NCBI GenBank assembly: GCA_963575745.1
Contig: CAUYUJ010001464.1
Span: 10,001 to 36,936 of the forward strand
Direction of reading: 5' to 3'
Length of the DNA: 26,936 bases
Source of the DNA: Prorocentrum cordatum
Taxonomy: Eukaryota; Sar; Dinophyceae; Prorocentrales; Prorocentraceae
Each line of letters opens with the position of its first letter. Positions within the stretch are counted from its first letter, which is position 1. Under the pieces are notes generated by a model that had not been told where the DNA came from, made no database searches, and saw nothing but the letters and a program-made list of their open reading frames with translations. This document shows, piece after piece, positions 21,007-26,936 of the stretch. Made by a program: the position numbers and the translations under genes.

Positions 21007-21044
21007 AACCTTGGTCACCGCCGGGAGCTCGTAGAGCTTCCTCG
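21007..21044 (+). repeat. Hairpin-core repeat, copy 2 (right half)
   Basis: CAACCTTGGTCACCGCCGGG followed by AGCTCGTAGAGCTTCCTCG. Only the right arm of the hairpin is intact. The left side is the truncated end of the LINE. Confidence 0.75.
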
Positions 21045-21150
21045 AAAGATGAGGAGAAGGAGCAAGCGAAAGAGCAGAAAAGAGGAGAAGGAGCAGATGA
21101 ACGAGGAAGAGGAGGAGGAAAAGGAGGAGAAGGAAGAGGACGAAGAGCAT
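21045..21150. repeat. Purine-rich GAGGAGAAGGAGC tract (copy 1)
   Basis: Irregular GAG/GAA/AAG/AGG purine units directly following the hairpin core, as in the copies at 22455-22740 and, inverted, at 23805-24060. Confidence 0.8.
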
Positions 21151-21184
21151 GAGTACGAATAATTTCTTGGTTCCAGCTCTGGTA

Positions 21185-21960
21185 GCAGGCCAATTACAAA
21201 CATGTAGCGCTCCTGATGATCGTATTTCAATGGCTGTGCCGAACAGCTTCCATCTCATCTGCAGCTCGAGCTACATCAAGAAAGGCATCGTCATCCCTGC
21301 AAAAAATGTAGAGTGCGAGTAGTTGTCTTGGTTCCAACTCTGGATGACCGAGTTCGGGCATCTAGATGCTTGAGACTAGCGCGGCTCATGAATTCCGTTC
21401 GATTGCTGTGCCAAACAGCTCTCTAGCTCATCTGCAGCTCGAGTTATCTCAAGAAACTCATCAACATCTCTCAAAAAATAGCAGAGCACGAATAGTTTGT
21501 CGGACCCAGCTCTAGTATCAGACCGAGTTCGGGCATCTAGATACTCTAGACTAGCGCTTCTGATGATTTTATTCCGATTGCTGCGCCAAACAGCTCTGTA
21601 GCTCATCTTCAGCTCGAGTTACATCAGGAAGCTTATCAGCATCTCTAAAGAAAAAAGAATACGAATAGTTTTCAGACCCAGCTCTGATAGCAGACCAGAT
21701 TCGGGCTCCTGATGATTTCGGTTCGATTGCTGTGCCAAACAGCTCTGCAGCTCATCTACAGCTGGAGTTTCATGAGGAAGCTCATCAGCACCTAAAAAAC
21801 CAAAAGAGTACGTATAGTTGTTCGGACCCAGCTCTGATAGCAGACCGAGTTCAGGCATCTAGATACTTGAGACTGGCGCTTCAGATGATCCTCGCTCGAT
21901 TGATGTGACGAACAGCTCTGTGGCTCATCTGCAGCTCGAATTAAGTTCAAGCCAGACAGC
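21185..21960 (+). repeat. 173-bp tandem repeat, array 1 (about 5 units)
   Basis: Units carry GCTGTGCCAAACAGCTCTGT, then CTCATCTGCAGCTCGAGTTA, CAGACCGAGTTCGGGCATCT and ACTAGCGCTTCTGATGAT. The GCTGTGCC landmark occurs near 21233, 21405, 21580, 21729 and 21902, so spacing is 149-175 bases. Units are only moderately similar. It reads as a satellite-like array with no coding potential. Confidence 0.85.
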
Positions 21961-22200
21961 ACCTGCCAAGATGACACTGAACAGCCGACCCCGCCAGAGT
22001 GCTTGGTAACAGTAAAATGTACCCGATCGACCTGAGATTGAAATGGCGAGTGGGAATAGGGGGGAAAGAAAAACTAGAGCTCAAACGATTGTCAAATGAA
22101 TTTGAAAACCTCGAGATTTGTTTTGCCAACTAACCCCCCGGCGCGCCGGAATTACTCCCTAGCTTCGCCGCTCTGCTCTTAGGGGAGCTCTACGAGTCCT
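21960..22200 (+). repeat. Composite-repeat end section, copy 1
   Basis: This section begins with GACAGCACCTGCCAAGATGA and passes through AATGTACCCGATCGACCTGA to GCGCCGGAATTACTCCCTAG and CTTCGCCGCTCTGCTCTTAG. The same succession follows the second 173-bp array (23575-23800) and occurs inverted at 24620-24930. The order 173-bp array, end section, hairpin core, purine tract is kept among copies. Confidence 0.8.
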
Positions 22201-22335
22201 AATGCGGCCCATATTCGAGTTGACGCGGCGCGTTGGATGCCCTGCAACACGGCCATGGCTCTTCCAACCCTGTGGCCAGGTAGCGCGCGTAGCGGCCATC
22301 GGTCTAGACGGCAAGGGACATGTTGGCGAAGAGCG

Positions 22336-22396
22336 ACTGGGAGCCGGCGGTAGACCGTCAACCTTGCTCACCGCCGGGAACTCGTAGAGCTTCCTC
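22336..22396 (+). repeat. Hairpin-core repeat, copy 3 (complete)
   Basis: ACTGGGAGCCGGCGGT, loop AGACCGTCAACCTTGCTC, then ACCGCCGGGAACTCGTAGAG. The perfect 8-bp arms CCGGCGGT (22344-22351) and ACCGCCGG (22370-22377) enclose an 18-base loop. Confidence 0.85.
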
Positions 22397-22454
22397 GTGG
22401 AACGCGGGCGCGGCAAGCTCGCATTCCGCGCGCGCGAGGGCGCGGTTTCACGGG

Positions 22455-22740
22455 GGGGGGCGTGGAGGAGAAGAAGGAGCGAGGAGGAGAAGGAGATGGA
22501 GGAGGCTGAGGAAGAAGAAGGAGAGAAAGGAGCAGGCGGAGGGGAAGGATGGGAAGGGGAAGAGGAGCACGACGAGCAGGGGGGGGAAGAGTGGAAAGGG
22601 AGAAGAAGGACGATGATGATGAGGAAGAGGAGGAAGATGAGAGAAGCAGAAAGAGTAGGAGCAGGAGGAAAAAGAGACGAAGGAGCAGATGAAGGAGGAA
22701 GACGGGGAGGAGAGGAGGGAGAAGGAAGAGGACGAGAGAA
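22455..22740. repeat. Purine-rich tract (copy 2)
   Basis: About 290 bases of GAGGAG/GAAGAAG/GGAGCAG purine-rich sequence with few pyrimidines. It reads as Glu/Lys/Arg-rich in some frames, but position and composition match the purine tracts of the other composite copies. Confidence 0.85.
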
Positions 22741-22769
22741 GTACGAATAGCTTTTTGGTTCGAGCTCTG

Positions 22770-23575
22770 GTGGAAGACCCACTTCAACATGCAGATACTT
22801 GCAACGAGCGGCCCTGATGATCTTCGTCCAGATTCTGTGCCGAAAAGTTCTAATCTCATATGCAGCTCGAGCTACATCAAGAAAGGCATCGTCATCTCTT
22901 TATGAACTACTAGAGTACGAATAGATGTTTGGTTCCAACTCTGGAAGCAGACCGAGTTCGGGCATCTATATACTTGAGACGAGCGCTTCTGATGATGTCC
23001 TTTCGGTTGCTGTGCCAAACAGCTATGTAGATCATCTGCAGCTCGAGATATATCAAGACAGCCGCTATCATCACTCAAAAAATCAACAGACTACGAAGAT
23101 TTTTTCAAACCCAGCACTGGAAGCAGACCGAGTTCGGGCATCTTACTGGAGACTAGCGCTTCTGATGGTGTCGTTTCGATTGCTGTGCCAAACAGCAGTG
23201 TAGATCATCTGCAGCTCGAGTTGCATCAAGAAACTCATCATCATCTCTGAAAGATTGGCAGAGAACGCATATATTTTCGGGCCCAGCTCTGGTAGCAGAC
23301 CGAGTTCGGACACATAGATACTTCAGACTGCGTTTCTGATGATTTTCTGTCGATTGCTCTGCCAAACAGCTCTGTACTTAATCTGAATGAAGCTCGAGTT
23401 ACACCCAGAAACTCATCATCATCTCAAGAAAATTACCAGAGTACAAAGATTTGTTCGGACCCAGCTCTGGCAGCAGACCGAGTTCAGACCTCTAGGTGCT
23501 TGAGACTAACGTGCATGATGATTCTAGATAGTTTAGGTGCGCCTGCCAGCTCTTTAGCTCTTCTAGACCTCGAGC
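22770..23575 (+). repeat. 173-bp tandem repeat, array 2 (about 5 units)
   Basis: Same unit as array 1, with the GCTGTGCCAAACAGC landmark near 22837 (diverged), 23009, 23182, 23355 and about 23540. Spacing is 173 bases for the central units, and each carries CCGAGTTCGG. Confidence 0.85.
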
Positions 23576-23800
23576 TAAGTACAGAAAACCGACAGCACCT
23601 GTCAAGATGACAGTAAACAGCCAATCCCTGTTTTGGCAGTAATATGTACCCGATCGAGCTGACATTGAGATGGCGAGGGGGAATAAGATCGAATATGGGG
23701 GAAAAAAACGTCAAGATTTTCTTGCCAACTAGCCCCCGGCGAGCCGGAATTACTCTTCTAGCTTCGCCGCTAGCGCTCTTAGGGAAGCTCTACGAGTCAC
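23575..23800 (+). repeat. Composite-repeat end section, copy 2
   Basis: GACAGCACCTGTCAAGATGA through ATGTACCCGATCGAGCTGAC, AACTAGCCCCCGGCGAGCCG and CTAGCTTCGCCGCTAGCGCT to CTCTACGAGTCA. At about 23800 it abuts the inverted copy without a spacer. Confidence 0.8.
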
Positions 23801-25100
23801 TTCTGCTCCTCGTCCGCTTGCTTCTCCTCCTTATTCTCCTTCTCTTCCCTTCCTCAGCTGCTCTTTCTCCTCCTCTTGCTCCTTCTCTTCCTTCTTCTTC
23901 TGATCTTCCTCCTTATCAGCTCCCCCCTCCTGCTCATCATACTCTTCCTCCTTTTCCTCCTTCTTTTCCGCCTGCTTCTTTTTCTCGTCCTTCTTCTCTT
24001 CCTCAGCCTTCTCCATCTCCTTCCCCCCCCACTGTTTCTTCTCCTGGCGCCCTTCTCCATTCGCGCGCGCGGAATGCGAGATTGCCACGCCCGCATCCGA
24101 ATCATGTGAATCGTAACGAAGCTCTGCGAGTTCAAGGTTATGCACCGCCGGCTCCCAGTTCGGGGTGGAGCTACTTGGCCTATCCGGCCAGAAAGGACAA
24201 TGTGACGAGCTGGGGTCGGTTTTTCGAAGATTGTGAGGGATTTGAAAATTCGGTTTCATAATCCAGATTTTCGATGCTTGCAATCATTGCGCGCTCGAAA
24301 GTGTAATTCTCAGGGTTATAGCTGTCGGACAGCTCGCAAATTTAAAGGAACCGTCGGCCACCGGATAAATGTTCCCAGATGATAATGGTTTGCTGCTTCA
24401 ATCACACAGACGGCTTGACGCGAGCTGTCAGATGAGAGACACCAGAGACCTTCGCACCAAACGCAGGAACCGATCTAACACTGATCGCGGCGGAGAAATT
24501 CGACCGACTGTTCGCTTTGCGGAGCTAGCCGGTCACGAACTTGCTGTGCCATTTGTCTGCGGCAATGGACTCTCTGACCGCCGCTGCCAGAGAGGCCAGC
24601 AATTCAACGCAGATGCTCATACCTCGTAGAGCTGTTCGGCCAGACGAGCTACGAGAAATGAATGGTAAAGCTTCACTAAGAGCGAAACAGCGAAGCTAGA
24701 GAGGAATTCTGGCGCGCTGGGGGGGCTAGCATTGCCGACATGGCTGTATCTTCATAAACTTTTGAAATTTAATTTTTCAATATCCGAAAGGTCGTTGGAG
24801 CAGATTTGTTCCTCCACAATGGATCTTGTTTGTCATCTGAATCTCAAGTCGATTGGGTACGTATTGATGTTCAAAAGCTGCGGGCTAGATTCGGCAGTCG
24901 CGCGTTATCTTGACTGTCGGTTTCTCAACGAAACTCGAGCTGCAGAAGAGCTGGCCGGCACAGCTAATTCTAGGAACATCAGAAGCGATAGAATCCAGTA
25001 TCTATATGTCTGTCCGTTTGTTACCAGAGCGGGGTCTCAGACTCTCTTCGTTCTTGAAGATCAGCTTGATCGGCAAACCTATTTTTCGATTTTGTACAAC
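23801..25100 (-). repeat. Inverted composite repeat (third copy)
   Basis: Read on the minus strand from 25100 to 23801 this holds one 173-bp-like unit (25090-24930), an end section (24930-24620, with the reverse complement of CTAGCTTCGC...CTCTTAG near 24680-24700 and of the GGCGCGCC-type motif near 24710), a spacer of about 450 bases with no gene recognised, a partial hairpin core (24143-24160) and a purine tract (24060-23805). This is the same order as the plus-strand copies, so 21.2-25.1 kb is a large imperfect inverted repeat centred near 23.8 kb. Confidence 0.75.
24128..24162 (-). repeat. Hairpin-core repeat, copy 4 (inverted, one arm)
   Basis: CACCGCCGGCTCCCAGTT on plus is the reverse complement of the family's left half. 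The second arm is replaced by AACCTTGAACTCGC on the minus strand. Confidence 0.7.
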
Positions 25101-25247
25101 GACGGTTCGGATTAGTGTTTTGACCGGATACTGCACAAGAGCCCTTGACATTGCACCATCAAACTCGTCATGATCGACTGCATGGAAAAATCTGGATTCT
25201 GAGAAAGATTCTCAAATCTTGTTTTAAAAATTTTTGTTCCATATATA

Positions 25248-25338
<91 letters not shown>
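25248..25338. repeat. T13 directly joined to A78 homopolymer
   Basis: Thirteen T (25248-25260) abut seventy-eight A (25261-25338), followed after 28 bases by a run of ten C (25365-25374). No retroposon-like gene body is recognisable next to it. The true length is uncertain because homopolymers are error-prone in sequencing and assembly. Confidence 0.85.
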
Positions 25339-25341
<3 letters not shown>

Positions 25342-25430
25342 GACCTGGCAGAGTGCCAATTTCCCCCCCCCCCGCCACCCGCGCCCGAATTCCTTCGTCA
25401 AAGAGATATACAGGGTATTAAACGGACAAA

Positions 25431-25485
25431 CTGGGAGCCGCCGGTAAGCCGTCGACCAGGTTACCGTCGGGACCCTCCTAGAGCG
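25431..25485 (+). repeat. Hairpin-core repeat, copy 5
   Basis: CTGGGAGCCGCCGGTAAGCC, then GTCGACCAGG and TTACCGTCGGGACC. The arms CCGCCGGTAA and TTACCGTCGG pair with one mismatch. Confidence 0.8.
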
Positions 25486-25752
25486 TCAAAACACAAAATC
25501 AGAGCCGAGATAACAAGCGAAGAGCGATCTCGAATATCAATTTGAAAACACGCAAGGTGTATTTTCAGGATTTCGTCGGTTCCGCCAATGTTTTCATAGT
25601 AATACCGCAGCTACGAACCTGCAAATTTCACTCGCAGACGCAACATAACCCTGTACAGGTGTACCGGTTCTCAAAACGCATTGCGAAATCTCTCACAATG
25701 TTCGTCCAACCGACCGAAAGTTCACACATTGTCCGCCCGGCCCCGGTGGGCC

Positions 25753-25781
25753 AACTGGGAGCTGGCGGTGAACGTCAGCGT
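25753..25781 (+). repeat. Hairpin-core repeat, copy 6 (left half)
   Basis: AACTGGGAGCTGGCGGTGAA followed by CGTCAGCG. The right arm is missing. Confidence 0.65.
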
Positions 25782-25886
25782 TCTCGAATGTCAGCTTGAA
25801 AACTCTCTAAGTGCATGTTTGGGGTTTTCTACGACGTCGGCCCCCCCAAGTGTTTCGATAGAAATACTGCAGTTACAAACCTGAGA

Positions 25887-25945
25887 ACTGGGAGCCGGCG
25901 GTAAACTGTCAACCTTGGTCACCGCCGGAAACGCGAAAAGCTTCC
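25887..25945 (+). repeat. Hairpin-core repeat, copy 7 (complete)
   Basis: ACTGGGAGCCGGCGGTAAAC with arms CCGGCGGT (25895-25902) and ACCGCCGG (25921-25928), an 18-base loop, then AAACGCGAAAAGCTTCCTCC. Confidence 0.85.
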
Positions 25946-26436
25946 TCCTGCAATGCGGGCGCGGCAATCTCGCATTGCGCGCGCGAAGCGCGGTCTCGTG
26001 GAGGAGGACGTGGAGGGGAAGAAGTAGCGAGGAGAAAGCATCTCTGGAACTCAGAAAATCCATGGAGTAAGAAGAGCTTCTGGTTCCAACTCTGAACGCG
26101 CAACGAATTCGGGCAGCTCCATACTTGAAACTAGCGCGTCTGATACTTCGTAGCGTGCAAAACCCAGATAGCGTTGCCAGCGACGCTTCCACGCGCGCCT
26201 GCACGCGTGCAGGCACGCGTGAACGCGCGCAAGAGGCGCCCCCGGACATGCTGCGAACTTTTGCAGGTTGCTGCGACGATTCTGGACCGTCGAAGATGGG
26301 CTGTTGGCAGGCACCAGCACCGTCCGGCTTCTAATCTAAAACCCTACAGCTCTCAGAGATCTCTCCGGGAACTTTGCAGCGCCCAAAACCCGGAGAGCAA
26401 AGAGGCACTCACACCGGAAAGGTTTCCTGATGAACT

Positions 26437-26500
26437 GACTGGCGCCGGCGGTACACTGTCAACCTGGCTACCGCCGGGGACCTCGCACAGCTCCTCGCAC
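26437..26500 (+). repeat. Hairpin-core repeat, copy 8 (complete)
   Basis: GACTGGCGCCGGCGGTACAC with arms CCGGCGGTA (26445-26453) and TACCGCCGG (26469-26477). The loop is CACTGTCAACCTGGC, and CCTCGCACAGCTCCTCGCAC follows. Confidence 0.85.
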
Positions 26501-26740
26501 GCTCGAGAGTGCTCGGGAAAGAAGCAGAGAGCTTCTGGGAGCATTTCTTTAAAAAGTGAAAATTGCTTTTTTCACGTCGATACGACGTTGGTTTGGTTTC
26601 GCCAAGTGTTTTGAAAGTAAAAGTGCGTCTACGGAGCTCGCATTAAGACGCAGAGGCCCTCATAGTCTTTTACAAGTTCGAAAAATCTGGTTTCTGAAAA
26701 TAAATGGTCAAATCTCTTTCAAATCTTAGCAAAACCGACC

Positions 26741-26806
26741 CAACTGGCGCCGGCGGTGAACCGTCAACCTGGTCACAGCCGGGAACCTCGTAGAGCTCCT
26801 CGCACG
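26741..26806 (+). repeat. Hairpin-core repeat, copy 9
   Basis: CAACTGGCGCCGGCGGTGAA, CCGTCAACCTGG, TCACAGCCGGGAACC. The arms CCGGCGGTGA and TCACAGCCGG pair with one mismatch. Confidence 0.8.
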
Positions 26807-26936
26807 CGTAAGAGTGCTCAAAATCAAAGCAGAGAACTTCGGCAAAAATTTTCTTTAAATCTTCATGTTTGCATTTTTTGATGTCAATATGAGGTCGGTT
26901 CCAGGAAGTGAACCGATAGTAAAACTTTCTCGGGAA

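Larger units (their letters stand above)
18189..21008 (-). mobile_element. Decayed LINE-type retrotransposon (RT plus RNase H), 5'-truncated
   Basis: Successive minus-strand frames form one broken polyprotein. In order they carry a pre-RT linker with G-K-A-P-G-P-D (about 20780), RT fingers/palm motifs (20.6-20.1 kb), thumb/connection (20.0-19.35 kb), a Trp/His-rich connection (19.3-18.8 kb) and RNase H-like motifs (18.77-18.25 kb). It has no apurinic endonuclease domain. The sequence switches to the hairpin repeat family at about 21000, so it is 5'-truncated. Damage seen: frameshift about 20.70-20.74 kb, TAG at 20608, frameshift about 20.28 kb, TAA at 19337, frameshift about 18.6 kb. The motif order resembles LINE proteins I associate with dinoflagellates (from memory). 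Confidence 0.8.
25431..26936 (+). repeat. Tandem units of about 300 bp, each led by the hairpin core
   Basis: Hairpin cores start near 25431, 25753, 25887, 26440 and 26743. The first and last intervals are about 305-320 bases. Between cores a shared AT-richer section recurs, with landmarks like CGACGTCGG or GAGGTCGGTTCC, then GCCAA(G/T)TGTTTTGA and AGTAATACTGCAGCTAC. The unit after 25887 also carries the composite family's GCGGGCGCGGCAATCTCGCA part and one 173-bp-like unit (about 26080-26150), which links the two repeat types. No coding gene is recognised. Confidence 0.7.

Noticed and set aside
22397-22782. Glu/Arg/Lys-rich and Ser/Leu-rich frames around the purine tract
   Set aside because: They derive from the purine-rich microsatellite of the composite repeat. 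The same tract recurs in inverted orientation at 23805-24060 with unrelated frame boundaries.

Overview
The window reads as a stretch of nuclear genome from a microbial eukaryote, most likely a dinoflagellate. No bacterial-style gene packing, operons, rRNA or tRNA genes are visible. The sequence is dominated by GC-rich spacer, kilobase-scale microsatellites, a recent segmental duplication carrying a minisatellite, decayed mobile elements and a dispersed repeat family. The dinoflagellate assignment is inference. It rests on the RT/RNase H arrangement of the decayed LINE (18.2-21.0 kb), which resembles LINE-like proteins I associate with dinoflagellates from memory, and on the overall repeat-rich character. 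No relict spliced-leader sequence was seen.

Layout. 0-3.5 kb: GC-rich spacer, two TCC-type microsatellites, and a compact 500-bp non-autonomous DNA transposon (1442-1941) with 29-bp terminal inverted repeats (28/29 identical) flanked by TA. 3.5-10.4 kb: almost continuous trinucleotide arrays (ATC/CAT, TCC, AAC) and a CA array, interrupted by about 0.9 kb of GC-rich sequence. That interruption holds one plausible gene fragment on the minus strand, a TFIIS N-terminal-like helical bundle protein (4706-5476). 10.4-12.2 kb: spacer with a 151-nt near-palindrome, a cluster of degenerate GGCGC-type short repeats, and a CATA/CATG tetranucleotide array. 12.2-17.05 kb: a tandem segmental duplication of about 2.35 kb. 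Each copy holds one diverged 90-bp monomer, about 0.7 kb of GC-rich repeats, a minus-strand fragment resembling the C-terminus of a superfamily 1 helicase, and an array of a 90-bp minisatellite. 17.7-18.2 kb: an unidentified minus-strand open frame. 18.2-21.0 kb: a decayed, 5'-truncated LINE on the minus strand (RT plus RNase H motifs) with at least two nonsense codons and three frameshifts. 21.0-26.9 kb: a composite repeat family made of a short GC-rich hairpin core, a purine-rich microsatellite, tandem units of about 173 bp and a conserved end section. It appears in direct and inverted copies and ends in tandem units of about 300 bp, each with the hairpin.

Nothing here clearly encodes a complete working protein. 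The pieces most worth following up are the hairpin-core repeat family, the permuted order of RNase H motifs in the LINE, the TA-flanked 500-bp element with about ten internal copies of its own terminal motif, and the helicase fragment fused to a 90-bp minisatellite that is open in several frames on both strands.
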